Translations under genes and position numbers: made by a program | Shown here: piece by piece, positions 22,372-34,080 of the stretch | Numbering within the stretch: position 1 is the first letter of the stretch | Layout: the number at the start of each line of letters is the position of its first letter | Notes under the pieces: generated by a model | The model's input: only the letters and a program-made list of their open reading frames with translations | What the model was told of the DNA's origin: nothing | The model's database searches: none | NCBI GenBank assembly: GCA_963931865.1 | Contig: OZ007513.1 | Coordinates: 2,435,988-2,499,987 of the forward strand | Origin: Axinella damicornis | Taxonomy: Eukaryota; Porifera; Demospongiae; Axinellida; Axinellidae | Direction: 5' to 3' | Length of the DNA stretch: 64,000 bases

Positions 22372-25300
22372 CTACATGCTGTCATCAGCATTCTGGATAA
22401 CAGGTTCATTCAACTCATTGAAGATCATTCTTAGCCTGACAGGCATTGCTTGTGCTGCTTCAAATGGTTGATAGTTTAAGTCTCTGTCTTCTTCTTGATC
22501 AGTACATCTTACAAGTGTACATCTTGCTGTAACATGTTGCCAAATTCTAGTTTCCTTGATAGAGCAATATCCGTGGAAGATGATTATCCCAAGAAACTGA
22601 AGAAACGCGATGCCCACTAGTGTGTGGACAACGGCTGTATGACCTTGACCATTGACACCAGTATATAAGCCTCCAATTGTAAGTGCTCCCAAGTTCAATA
22701 AGAATGAGTTCTCCAGGAAACTGACATACTTTTTCCTGTACACCTTCCCAGCAGTTGCTGTGTATGCTAGGAGCACAAGTGTAGTACTGCCTATTGCAAG
22801 GAGGTTGACTTTTGGAGCGTTGTTTGGGTTGACAGCGGAAATGATGAAGAGAACTGCTCGAACTAACAGCAGTACACCAACCCAGTAGCAGTGTTTATCT
22901 TTGAAGGGTCCAAGGTAAGCATCAAATAGTGGCTTCAGCTTTGCAAACCAACACAGGAGTCTGTGGTGTGCTTTTTTCCGAAGGTATTGCACTAGAAGAA
23001 GTACCACTGTGTAAGGGAGCCACAGCAAAATGAATACAGTGAGAGCTACTAGGAACAGAGGGGTGTGTGTTGGTGAAAGGTACGGAATGTTTCCGTCGCA
23101 AAGCCAGACAGTTGTCCTGAAGTCATTGGGATAGTCTAGAAATGTGAAGGAGATGACAGTTATAATAGTGCGGAGGAGTTTAGTGTAGGAGAGAAGAAAC
23201 AAAGTGGCTAGAACCTGGACAGAATTGCTACCAAACACTCTTGCTCCTGTTGAAGAATAGTGTGCAACAACAATTATGACTGCAGTGATGATCCAAATGT
23301 AGGCAGGGAAGACAAACTGCAGCCATGTCTTCCAATAGCCATTCAATCCATCAATGAAGCAAGTCTCAATTCCAAGATCCAAGTTCAGCCAGGCTATGAA
23401 CACTGTTAGAACAGGACAGTGTGTGCTTGTGGATGGAAAGAAAGTGGCTTGATTAGCTCCTATAATGTTGGCATAAAAGATGAGCCCATTCAGAGTTCCT
23501 TCTGAAACAGTAAGGTTCAAGAGCTTGATAAAAGCCACCAGCACTATTCCTGCAATAGCAAATGGTATGAGAAGTGCAATGTACTTGTTTGAGCATCTGA
23601 GACACTGAGAAGTTCCCAGTGTGAGACTGAGTCCTGGTCTACAACCACCACAGAGAATACCAGAGTGGTTGAAGTTGCACTGGGTGTCCGGGGAGTCTAG
23701 TCTGATATCAAGTTCTGCAGTGTTACAGTAAGCATACGGACAGTGATGGTGCACTATTACTCCATTGCTTTCATTCCCAGCAAAGGATGCATTCACCCAT
23801 ACTGTACCCCCTCGATGGACAGTTTGATCATCAATGTTGCATGTGATGTTGTGGAGTTGAAGTGTAGTGTGACAAACACACTTGGATGGTTGGTCTGACA
23901 GCATGAACCCTGGTGGACAGGGGAGGAGACTTATGTTGACGAAAACTTCCATTGCGAGTAACCCATTAATTTTTTCAATAAGAAAATTTACCTGAGAGAC
24001 TGTTTCTATGTTTATCGTCAACATACGTTTGTAATCTTTGGAGATGTAAGCCACTTTGGATGGATTATAATGGAACCCCCCTAATTCTGATGCAGTTTGC
24101 CTTACAGAAAGTACCATCAGTTCATTCTTATTAGCTGAAAACACAGTGTATTTGAGCTCAGTGCAACTGCTGTGTGTGACTTGTTGAGTTTGCTGAAGTT
24201 CTTCTAATCTTGGAGTATCTTTATTTGTGAACTGTGCACACACCATGCCATCAACAGTTCCAAATCCCTGGCCTACCACAACGGCTGAAATACTGAATGT
24301 TTCCCCAGGATAGTGAGCTTGATTTTTAAACACAGTAAGACAGTCTGGTTGTCCATCCTCACACAGACAGACACGAGATGGTGCGGAAGATATGAGGGAA
24401 ATGTTTGAGTGGTGTCCTGTGTCGTATTGGACAAGATTCCAATAGTTGATGACAAAAATTGTAGCTCCTAGAATAGGAACTGAAACAATAGTTTTTCTAA
24501 TTTTACGTTTGCAGTAACCAGCAGTACAATGATATAGGGAGCCACCATATATAGCATCACCTCCATTATGGGCTGTGTTGTTTGTGAAAACAAAGCTGAA
24601 ACGATGTACGGTTTTGAGATCCGGACATTTAGTTTTACTGTAGTGAGTTGCTAGCTGGAGAAAGCACGGCACATCTTCAGTTTGTTGTACAAAAATTGCA
24701 CCACCAAATTGCTCAGCATAGTTATTTATAAATACTATTTGAGTCTCATTCTCAGAATTCACACTCATATAACTCTTTCCATAGAATGCCATTGCACCTC
24801 CTTGATAGGCAGTGTTGTTCATAAAAGTGAGAGTACCAGAAACTTTTATGGTACTGCTGTACAGAGCAATGGGTGTGCCTTCATTTCCAACAAATCTGCA
24901 GTCAGCAAGCTCCACTTCTTTAACTGAGAAAATGTGTATTCCCCCCAGTTTGTTGTTGTCAAAAGAAATGTTGCTGAGTACCACTGAAAGCTGAGGGTGT
25001 TCTGCATAAACTCTAATAGCCTTATAGCTTTCTCGTCTGTATTTATTATCATTAAATCTGATGTTCATGATAATACAATTATCAATCATAATTTGTGGAA
25101 TGGTTTTACTAGCAGGTGAGTTGTAATAACGTATATCAATGCCTGCTTTGCCCTTGTCTATTACGCTGTTAGATATATGTATTCGTTGAGAAAGATTTGC
25201 TTCTGGGCGCAGTAATAAAATGGAGATAGCAGCTCCTTCACTGTTACCAATGTAACTGTCTCTCAGTGTAACAACGTAGTTTACTTCATTTTGTATACGG

Positions 25301-26091
25301 ATATGTATATCACCTCTGCTTAAGCCATTTCCACCATTCAGTGCAGTGATGTTCAATAGATCCAACTCAACTTTATATCGAGTATGGTCGAGATTGACTT
25401 TCATGGATCCTGTTGTTCCGTATTCTATTACACAGTTATGAATTTGCAGTTTATGTGAATTCACAGCATGCAAAAGGGATTTGGTTTTATTAGTGCACTT
25501 GTGGCTAACCTCAGTGCAGCTGTTATACCATATAAATATACATCTAGTCAGAGGGTAGTACGTGCCATTAAACACTGAGTGACCAATCACTGAAGACCCA
25601 AAAACATTTATAGCAGCTATGCCACTACCGGTACTCTTTTGTATCTCCACCCAAATCAATCTGAGGTTGAACACACCAGAAAAACTCGTATGTGCACAAT
25701 TTGAGAGTGTTATTCTTGTAATGGTCAAGTTTATGATGCTATCAAAACGTAGTGAAGATTCACCTTTGCATTTGATTTCCACATGGCTATCCCCACTTAT
25801 ACCACCAGCACCGTGCAATGTGAAATCATTTACTTCACTGACAAATATGGAACTTTCCAACTCGTGAGTACCATTTAAGAATATCACTGTGACATTATCC
25901 GTAAGAACATCAGTAGCAGATGCATAAAAGTATTTTGCTGCTAACTCATCCAGTGTGTAGCATGACTCCCTGGGACAGGAGGTCTCTTGGGGTATGGTAG
26001 GCTTCACGTAGTATTCTGTGGCTGCACAGAGACCCACCAGCAGCAACAGAACTGAAGCTGATGACATACGTCTTCTGGAATAACAGCACAT
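22372..26091 (-). CDS. Beta-helix ectodomain multi-TM receptor-like protein, intact copy a
   Basis: A single-exon ORF of 1239 aa from the Met at 26091. I chose this start because MCCYSRRR aligns with the start of the copy at 44234; an in-frame ATG at 26190 would add 33 aa. A signal peptide (LLLLVGLCAA) is followed at residues 25-560 by a right-handed beta-helix with repeated FxNN...GGA motifs (NNTAYQGGAMAFY, NNYAEQFGGAIF, NNTAHNGGDAIYGG), as in pectin-lyase and chlamydial PMP proteins. Next come a C-x-C segment (VCLCEDGQPDC) and a Cys-rich juxtamembrane module (CPPGF...CVC...GILCGGCRPG...CLRCSN, residues about 730-838). About 8-10 membrane segments follow (839-1175), then a cytosolic tail ending ADDSM. 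Many N-glycosylation sequons suggest a surface location. Ligand and signalling are unknown. Confidence 0.85.
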   Translation of the reverse strand: MCCYSRRRMSSASVLLLLVGLCAATEYYVKPTIPQETSCPRESCYTLDELAAKYFYASATDVLTDNVTVIFLNGTHELESSIFVSEVNDFTLHGAGGISGDSHVEIKCKGESSLRFDSIINLTITRITLSNCAHTSFSGVFNLRLIWVEIQKSTGSGIAAINVFGSSVIGHSVFNGTYYPLTRCIFIWYNSCTEVSHKCTNKTKSLLHAVNSHKLQIHNCVIEYGTTGSMKVNLDHTRYKVELDLLNITALNGGNGLSRGDIHIRIQNEVNYVVTLRDSYIGNSEGAAISILLLRPEANLSQRIHISNSVIDKGKAGIDIRYYNSPASKTIPQIMIDNCIIMNIRFNDNKYRRESYKAIRVYAEHPQLSVVLSNISFDNNKLGGIHIFSVKEVELADCRFVGNEGTPIALYSSTIKVSGTLTFMNNTAYQGGAMAFYGKSYMSVNSENETQIVFINNYAEQFGGAIFVQQTEDVPCFLQLATHYSKTKCPDLKTVHRFSFVFTNNTAHNGGDAIYGGSLYHCTAGYCKRKIRKTIVSVPILGATIFVINYWNLVQYDTGHHSNISLISSAPSRVCLCEDGQPDCLTVFKNQAHYPGETFSISAVVVGQGFGTVDGMVCAQFTNKDTPRLEELQQTQQVTHSSCTELKYTVFSANKNELMVLSVRQTASELGGFHYNPSKVAYISKDYKRMLTINIETVSQVNFLIEKINGLLAMEVFVNISLLPCPPGFMLSDQPSKCVCHTTLQLHNITCNIDDQTVHRGGTVWVNASFAGNESNGVIVHHHCPYAYCNTAELDIRLDSPDTQCNFNHSGILCGGCRPGLSLTLGTSQCLRCSNKYIALLIPFAIAGIVLVAFIKLLNLTVSEGTLNGLIFYANIIGANQATFFPSTSTHCPVLTVFIAWLNLDLGIETCFIDGLNGYWKTWLQFVFPAYIWIITAVIIVVAHYSSTGARVFGSNSVQVLATLFLLSYTKLLRTIITVISFTFLDYPNDFRTTVWLCDGNIPYLSPTHTPLFLVALTVFILLWLPYTVVLLLVQYLRKKAHHRLLCWFAKLKPLFDAYLGPFKDKHCYWVGVLLLVRAVLFIISAVNPNNAPKVNLLAIGSTTLVLLAYTATAGKVYRKKYVSFLENSFLLNLGALTIGGLYTGVNGQGHTAVVHTLVGIAFLQFLGIIIFHGYCSIKETRIWQHVTARCTLVRCTDQEEDRDLNYQPFEAAQAMPVRLRMIFNELNEPVIQNADDSM

Positions 26092-26191
26092 TGCCTGTAG
26101 ACTTCCACCAGCTATGTATGCTCTCAACCACAAGTGCAATGGAACTAAGTATATGAACCACAATGAACTAACTTGTCCAACACTACACACT

Positions 26192-27162
26192 ACCTGTTAC
26201 TCTCGGTGTTAACTAGTTACTGAGTACCACTTGGTGGAGCACAGAATCCCGGATGGAAGAACCCAAACATAACTCCTTTTATGTAGATTCTGTGAAAGTT
26301 CCCAAAAATTAAATAACAAACATGCACTCACGTCTCTTTCACATGTGTAAAGCACTTAAACTCACAACATCACTCGCTGTTTAGAGGAAATCTGTCAACT
26401 GTAAGTGTTGAGGGTACTGATGTAGCAAACACAATACAGTGGAACCTGTCTATAGTGGGAAGGGGAGGGAGAAAGGGTACTGCATTGACATGCATGTATC
26501 AGATACATATATGTGTCTCAAAAGATTGGGTTCATGGTATTGTGACTAGTGTCTCTAAGTTAGCTGACCTGCATTTTCAACATTTTTGGGACAGACTATA
26601 GGACTGACTGACAAACCAACAGAAGTGATTGGTGGGGTAATGACACATGACCTTGAGTACTATTAGTGAATCCTGCACCAAGCAACTTCACGCAAGCTAC
26701 TAAAGTAGCCAGCGTTAACGTTGATGAGTGTGTGTGCATCGAACAGTATGATGGAACAGGGATAAAAATCTTGCACTGTGCTTCTAAAGGATTTGTGACA
26801 GATATTTCTATGGCAACCACATAACATACCATGTATGGTCAGACCAGCAGAGTTCAGATAAGAAAGTCCCAAGTCTTCTTGTTTTACACACGAGGCAAAC
26901 ATAGAATTTTATTTCCATAAAGTGATTGAGACAGTTATCTAAAGTCACATTATGAAAGTCAACCATTCAATTCATACCTGGTTCCTATTTTCGATTAACA
27001 TCCGCCACACTTAGTGGTTTTCAGTCTATAGTTTACACAACTGAAACCATAAGGTCTCATGATTACTGATTCTATTCAGCAGTTTTATGCTTGCCCTCTG
27101 CTTGCTGACAATCAGCCCATGCACTTGTTTGACTTCTTTCTGGAAATGATCCACACCACATG
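26192..27162. other. Intergenic spacer in the array
   Basis: No gene is recognised. It contains the conserved upstream block at 26861-26892 and otherwise unique AT-rich sequence. Confidence 0.5.
26861..26892 (-). promoter_or_regulatory. Conserved upstream block with GGGACTTTCT
   Basis: The plus-strand text agaaagtcccaagtcttctt is about 770 bp upstream of intact copy a. On the gene strand it carries GGGACTTTCT. No TTTAAATA box follows it here, so activity at this distance is uncertain. Confidence 0.35.
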
Positions 27163-27762
27163 ATCTATAAGCGAATTTCCAAGGACATTTACAGCCTATA
27201 AAGCTTCCTCAGTACTATTCCGTATGACAACCCATGTCATTTTGAGGTTGAACACATCTGTGAATATTAGAACGCCTTTTGCAACCGTTTCCCACAGTGA
27301 ACTGAAGTTACCACATTGTGAAAATGTTATTCTCGTAATGGTCAAGTTCAGAATACCAACGAATACAAGCGAAGACACACTTTTACATTTGATCTCCACG
27401 GGATATTCATTTACACCAAGCAAAGTGAAGTTGTCTACTTCTTTGACATAAATGGAACCATCCAATTCATGCCTGCCACTTAACAAAATCACTGTGACAT
27501 TATCCACAAGGACGTCAGTAGCATCTATGGAAAAGTATTTTGTTGCTAACTCATCCAGTGTGTAGCATGGCTCTCTGGGACAGGAGGTCTCTTGTGGTGT
27601 GGTCGGCTTAACATAGTATTCTGTGGCTGCACATAGGCCCAGAGGAAGCAGGATGAGGGGGAGCAATGATGCTAGCAATCGTTCCCTTCGCAAATAGCAA
27701 CACATTGCCTTCTCTTTGGTACAAATTGCAGACATCAACGTGTATACAGAAATAAGTTCCAC
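27163..27762 (-). pseudogene. Beta-helix family, 5' fragment (segmental duplicate)
   Basis: This encodes only the signal peptide and first 150 or so residues of the ectodomain, then stops at 27196. It is nearly identical to 18449-19049. The break at 27163 is the edge of the duplicated segment, so the rest of the gene was never copied or was lost. A 188-aa secreted product is formally possible but unlikely to fold as a beta-helix. Confidence 0.85.
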
Positions 27763-27938
27763 CTCTCTTTTAGCTACTGCACCAGTACTATCACCAATGC
27801 TTTAAATATGAAGTTGGTTGTCTCTTAAATAATCAAGTGTTACTGACTGTAAACCTACCTCTAAAATATACAGTTTACTGAACACTTTTGGGAAATCAAA
27901 CAATTCTATCGTCAAACTAGCAGATAAAGGCTCAACCA

Positions 27939-27966
27939 GAAAGTCCCAAACCTTCTTGTTTTGCAC
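27939..27966 (-). promoter_or_regulatory. Conserved upstream block with GGGACTTTCT
   Basis: Duplicate of the block at 19215-19245, here upstream of the truncated fragment. Confidence 0.35.
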
Positions 27967-29104
27967 ATGTACATAATCAGAATGTCATTTTCACAGCTAC
28001 ACAGTTACAGTTTACAGAAGCAGTGCTATCTTGCAGTTGTTTCGAAAGTATCTTTTGTCTGCGGTTGTTTTAGTCTCTTTTCATTTATCTCAGAGCCATC
28101 TTTCAACTTGAAAGTCAATGCTAGCATGTTTAGGTATACTACAGCAAGAAATACTTATTATGAGTACGTACCATCAGTGGCTAAGAATCACAATAATTAT
28201 GTGGTGATGGTGATGCCATAATTTTGATAGCCAAAATAGCCTAAATTCAAAGAAGGAAGCCATGAACCTTACATTTGACAAAATTATAAAACAGCAGTCC
28301 TAAGTACAAAGTTCAATGACTGTTGGTAACATTTATCACACCATAGATTGGTTGGTGCGCGAGCTAATACACTGGGCATTTATCACACCATGATAGATCT
28401 CTGGCATGGGCGAGCCAAACTTTAGATGTTGATTTGAGAAATACAGTACAACATTTTTAGGTCCACACGTTTTACATGTTCACTGTTAGATCCATGATTG
28501 GGTTCTGGTAGCTAAGTAACCACCTGTTCAAATTGTAGCTAGTCATCCCAACTGTGAAGCAACAAATCATTATGTAGCTACTGTAGCTATAGCTGCAGTG
28601 ATATCTTTGCTTCACATCAAGCACATTGGGCCAAGTTGTCATCAGTGTTAAGAAGAGCCTGGGTTTGAATCCCACCAAAGCCCTTGGTTTTGCTGTTGAA
28701 GTGTACTTAGGAATTTGCCCGTTGTTCTTCGAGAAAAACAAGTTTGAGTAATGATAACTCAAGCAAGTTCAGTGATGGTGTCATATATCACCACCCTCCA
28801 TTAATGGGACCCAGGACCTGCATGAAAACCTGCACTGGAGATGCAGCATTCCTGGGTTAATCAAACAATACCGTTGGGTGAAAATTATTTTTGTGTAGCT
28901 ACACTATAGGGGTTCATGTGGTGTACAAATTGGCTTATACTTGTACATCCACGGGTTTGCAGTGCATGAACCCACCAAACTTAGATACATAAAGCAGTAG
29001 TCACTGACTTAGTTTTGGCACACCATTGTGATGACTGTACCATGGCCAGAACACAATTTTCATTTCAGCGCAAAACCATTGTGATCACGCAGCACCTATC
29101 CTAG

Positions 29105-29310
29105 ACTTGCTATGGCTGTCATCAGCATATTCAAGAACAAGATTAGTTGATTGAAGGTCATTCTTAGCCTGACTGGTTGTGCTTGTTCTTCACCAAATGG
29201 CTGATGGTTGATCGGTACACTTTCTTAACTTCTTCTCTAATCTCGCCATACTCTTGAGATTCTTATAGAACACAATCTATGGAGGACGATCATTCCAATA
29301 AAGGGATATG
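29105..29310 (-). pseudogene. Beta-helix family, 3'-tail fragment
   Basis: The region matches the last 60-70 codons of the family (reverse complement of the conserved tail up to ADDS). Small deletions destroy the frame. It lies immediately 3' of the copy at 29459-33248. Confidence 0.75.
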
Positions 29311-29458
29311 ACTGAATGGTACTTTTGCTGCTTGTCATGTGCATGGCAAGCATTAGGATTACACTAGTACACAAACATGACTCATAAACACAAAATGATG
29401 TATTTATAATAAGAAATGCAGGATTATAATTGTTAGTGTTAATGTTGTGATGTATGCA

Positions 29459-32400
29459 CTATGTGTCATCATCAACGTACTCAAGAACGGGTTCACGCAG
29501 TTCATTAAAAGACAGTTTTAGGCGTCTTGCTTGGCCTCCCTGTTCCATTTGATGTGATTCTTCATCTTGTTCGCGGTTTAAACAGACGTTCTCCATTTCA
29601 TTCTGCTCACGGTTTCTGAAGAGCCTTTGACTACGGTTTCGCCAAGTTCTTGACTTCTTGATGGACTGACAAGCATGGAAAATGATTATCCCAATAAACT
29701 GAAGGAATGCAATGCCCACTAGTGTATGGACAACTGCTGTTTGACTTTTTCCTTTGCCACTAGTATAGAAGGTACCCAAAGCCAGAACACCGAGGTTGAA
29801 CAAGAAGGAGTTCTCAAGAAGGGTGAGGTACTGCTTTTTATACACCTTGTCAACAGTAGCAGTGTATGTCACTAGTTCAAAAGTGACAATTCCTATAACT
29901 AAGAGATTCACTTTAGGAGCATTGTTGGGGTTAACAGCATGAATCACAAGGAGAAGAGCTCTCATTAGCAGCATTACACCAACCCAGTAGCAGTGTTTGT
30001 CTTTGAAGAGTCCAAGATAAGCGTCAAACAAAGGTTTCTTCCTTGCAAAGAAACGCAGGGCTCGGTGGTGAGTTTTCTTACGAATAAATTGCATCAGAAG
30101 CAGTACCATTGTATATGGCAGCCACAGAAAGAAGAATGCAATGAGAGCTACTAGAAACAGAGGAATGTGTGCTGGTGAAAGGTACTGAACATTTCCATCG
30201 TAGAGCCAAACAGCTGTCCTTGAATCATCAAGGTGATCCAGAAATGTGAAGGAGATGACAACTATGAAAGTGCGGAGAAGTTTAGCGTAGGAGAGAAGAA
30301 ACAGTGTGGCTAGTACATTATTACCAAAGATTCTAGCACCTGTTGAGGAGTAGTGGGAGGCAACAATCACGACTGCAGTGATGATCCAAATGTAGGCAGG
30401 GAAGACGAACTGCACCCATGTCTTCCAGTAGCCATTCAATCCATCAAAGAAGCAAGTCTTGATTCCAAGATCCAAGTTCAGCCAGGCTATGAACACTGTT
30501 AGAACAGGACAGTGTGTGCTTGTTGATGGAAAGAAAGTGGCTTGATTAGCTCCTATAATGTTGGCATAAAAGATTAGTCCATTCATTGTTCCTTCCGAAA
30601 CAGTAAGGTTCAAGAGCTTGATGAATGCCACCAGCACTATTCCTGCAATAGCAAATGGTATGAGAAGTGCAAAGTACTTGTTTGAGCATCTGAGACACTG
30701 AGAAGTGTGAGACTGAGTCCTGGTCTACAACCACCACAGAGAATACCAGAGTGGTTGAAGTTACACTGGGTGTCCGGGAAGTCTAGTCTGATATCAAGTT
30801 CTTCAAGACTACAGTAACCATATGGGCAGTGATGATGCACTATTACACCATTGCTTTCATTCCCAACAAAGGATGCATTCACCCATACTGTCCCTCCTCG
30901 ATGGACAGTTTGATCATCAATGTTGCACGAAATGTTGTGGAGTTGAAGTGTAGTGTGACAGACACACTTTGCTGGTTGGCCTGACAACATGAACCCTGGC
31001 GGACAGGGTAGGAGACTAATGCTGATGGATATTTGAAATGACATTAAGATTTCTATGTTAGAATTAGCAAAATTGATCCCTCGTATATCAGATGGGTTTT
31101 ACATTACTAGTTCATATTTCTCAATGGTATAATCCACATAGTCTGGACTGTTTTCTGACAAGGTTGTGCTTGTAGAGAGTACCATTGTTTCTTTTTCATC
31201 AGCAGAAAATATGGTGTATTTGAGTTTTGCACAACTATTGTGATTGACTTGTTGAGATTGCTGCAGATCTTCTAGTCTGGGAATATCTTTATTTCTAAAC
31301 TGTGCATATACTGTGCCATCAGCAGTCCCAAATCCCTGGCCTACCACAACAGCTGAAATGGTAAAGGTTTCCCCAGGGTAGTGAGTATCATTTTTGAACA
31401 TAGTAAGACAGTCTGGCTCTCCATCCTCACACAGACAGACACGGGACGGTGCAGAAGATATGAGGGAAAGGTTTGAGTGGTGTCCTGTGTCATATTGCAC
31501 AAGGTTCCAATAGTTGATGATAAAAACATAAGCTCCTCGAATAGGATAGTTGTGTAGATTTTCACTTTTGCAGTGACCAGCAGTACAATGTTGTAATGAG
31601 CCACCGTATATAGCATCACCTCCATAAAGGCTGTGTTGTTTGTGAAAACAAAACTTATACGGTGATCATTGATGAGATCAGAGCATTTACTGTTGTGTGT
31701 TGCTAGCTGGAGAAAGCACAAGTCATTATTAATATCCTCTGCAAAGATTGCACCACCAACATGCTCAGCGTAGTTGTTTATGAATAGTATTTGAGTGTTT
31801 TTCTCAAGACTCACACTCATATAACTCTTTCCATAGAATGCCATTGCACCTCCTTGGTACGCAGTGTTGTTCTCAAAACCGAGGGTACCGGAAACCTGCA
31901 ATGTACTCCCATACAGAGCAATGGGTGTGCCTTGGTTTCCAACAAATCTACAGTCAGTCAATTCAGTTTTAGTATTGTATAGGTGGAGTGGTGATCTGTT
32001 GTTCTCAAAAGAAACATTGCTGAGTACCACTGAGAATTGAAGGTGCTCAGTATCATCTCCAATAATCTTGAAGCCTTCTCCATAGTTGCCACTGATGTTT
32101 GTAATAATGCAATTATCAATTAGTATTTGTGGAAAGGTTGCAATAGTTGTAGGTGGGAAGTGATACTCAATGTGAATGCCTGCTGCACACTTGTCTATTA
32201 TGCTGTTAGTTATATGTATTAGCTGAGAAAGGTATGCTTCTGTGTGTAGTGATGTAACAGTGATAGCGACTCCTTCACTGCGACCAATGTAACTGTCTCT
32301 GAGTGTCACTAGGTAGTTAGCTATGCATTGTGTGTATACAGATATATCACCATTGTTCGGAGTCCCTCCACCATTAAGTACAGTGATGTTCATCAAGTCC

Positions 32401-33248
32401 AACTCAACATCGTACCAATCACTGTTCAGCACGATCTTCATAGATCCACCTCTTCCGTCTCTCAGTACACAGTTGTGAATGTGCAGTTTATGTGAATTCA
32501 CAGCATATAAATGGGACTTGGTTTTATTTGTACACTTATGGTGAATCTGATTGCAATTTTCATACCTTATGCAAATTTCGTAACCTATGCAAGTGTCTCG
32601 TCGTAGAATGAAGTCATTGATGTAATTTGTTTGTGTCCTAAAGCCATTGAAGTTTTGAACCATTGAGTGATCAATCACTGAAGCCCCCAAAACATTAATA
32701 GCAAGTATGGCAGTACTGGTGCTATTCTGTAATACTACCCAAATCAATTTGAGGTTGAACACATCAGAAAATGTCATAGCATTAATGTGAGGTGTATCCA
32801 ATGGCAAATCTAAGTTCTCATTCTGGTATAGTGTACCACATTGTGAAAATGTTATTCTGGTAATGGTCAAGTTTATGATACCATCAAAAACCAGTGAAGA
32901 TACACCTTTGCAGTTGATTTCCACATGGCTTTCACCACCAGCACCAAGCAATGTGAAATCATCTACTTGTCTGACAAATATGGATCCTTTCAACTCATGA
33001 GTACCATTTAAGAGTATCACTGTGACATTATCCGTAAGAACATCAGTAGCAGATGGATAAAAATATTTTGCCGCTAACTCATCCAGTCTGTAGCATGACT
33101 CCCTGGGACAGGAGGTCTCTTGGGATATGGTAGGCTTCACGTAGTATTCTGTGGCTGCACAGAGACCCACCAGCAGCAGTAGCACAAGAGTTGCAGTTAA
33201 CAACACTTGTTCTCTTCTGGTAGCACGCATCGTCTCCTTTTCGGTCAC
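29459..33248 (-). pseudogene. Beta-helix multi-TM family, near-intact broken copy 3
   Basis: The full family architecture is present from signal peptide (33248) to tail (29459), with three small lesions. There is a 1-bp loss near 31627, in the third PMP-like repeat. A CAA-to-TAA type nonsense change lies at 31096-31098; the frame continues past it and aligns with the copy at 34081-38394. A 7-bp loss near 30702 lies in the GTSQCLRC module. The tail differs from all other copies (more Glu/Gln/Asn, ending EYVDDDT). It could be a young pseudogene, an allele, or an intact gene spoiled by assembly errors. Confidence 0.8.
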
Positions 33249-34080
33249 TCTTGATCACAAGTTTAGGAAAGACAATCTGAAGAGTATATTCAGCACAATG
33301 TACCTACATGAATTGCATGTAGTTATGCTTGCTGAACTGCTGTTCAGCTGTCTGTGATCTGAACACACTGAAGGCCTCACTGTTGAGGAATGAGTTCTCT
33401 ATTCAGCAAGCATATTTAAAGCCTGTGTACTGTATACCTCTTCATATGTCATACATGGTCTAACCAACAGAGAGTTTGATAAGAAAAGTCCCAAATCCTT
33501 TTGTTTTGCACATGAGGCTAATGAAGCACTTCATTTTCAGCAAGATAGTGACAGTTTGCTAGAGTTACATTATCAAGTACGTGGTTGTTTCCAAAATCTA
33601 CTTTCAGTGGAGTCATTCCGAATCAGTGAAGGTCCAACTTTGCATAGCATTTGGTTTAATGTGCCGTTTGCACACAGTTCTTGTAGAATCCCTCCTCAAT
33701 TGGCTGTGTGCTGTGAATGTCATTAAGGATTAATTTATATTGCCTGCATAGATCTTAGTTATACAAGTTGAACTACTTTCGTAAGAGCCAGTTTGCCATG
33801 GAAACCTTTGATCTCTTGTAATTGTACTGGTGACAAGAGATTGCAACTTCATATAATGTCACAATGATAAATTTAGCTAGCTATGCTTTGTCTGCCCTAG
33901 TATCAAAAATCTGAATGACTGTTTAGTACCTTCTCAAGCTGTGTGTCATATGAGATCATATGACATACACACAGCAGAAAAACAGTCCATACCATTGTAT
34001 ACACACATGTACAAAATTAGTGTTTAATATTAGAATGCAGATTTCATACATGTAAATTTGTGATTGCAAAATTGCACTTG
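33249..34080. other. Intergenic spacer in the array
   Basis: No gene. This holds the promoter-like region of broken copy 3 and sequence repeated upstream of other copies (for example gtacgtggttgtttccaaaatctac, also near 38770). Confidence 0.6.
33408..33510 (-). promoter_or_regulatory. Putative promoter: GGGACTTTTC block plus TTTAAATA box
   Basis: On the gene strand, GGGACTTTTCT (33482-33492) is followed about 70 bp downstream by GGCTTTAAATATGCTTGCT (33405-33423), then the ATG about 165 bp further on. The same order and spacing occur before three other copies. Confidence 0.5.

Larger units (their letters stand above)
27163..29130. repeat. Segmental duplication, copy B
   Basis: This is the partner of 18449-20690, with the same gene fragment and upstream flank. 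It lacks about 240 bp relative to copy A at 28128. Both copies run to the tctgtcatcagcatattcaag 3'-end sequence of a neighbouring family member. Confidence 0.85.
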
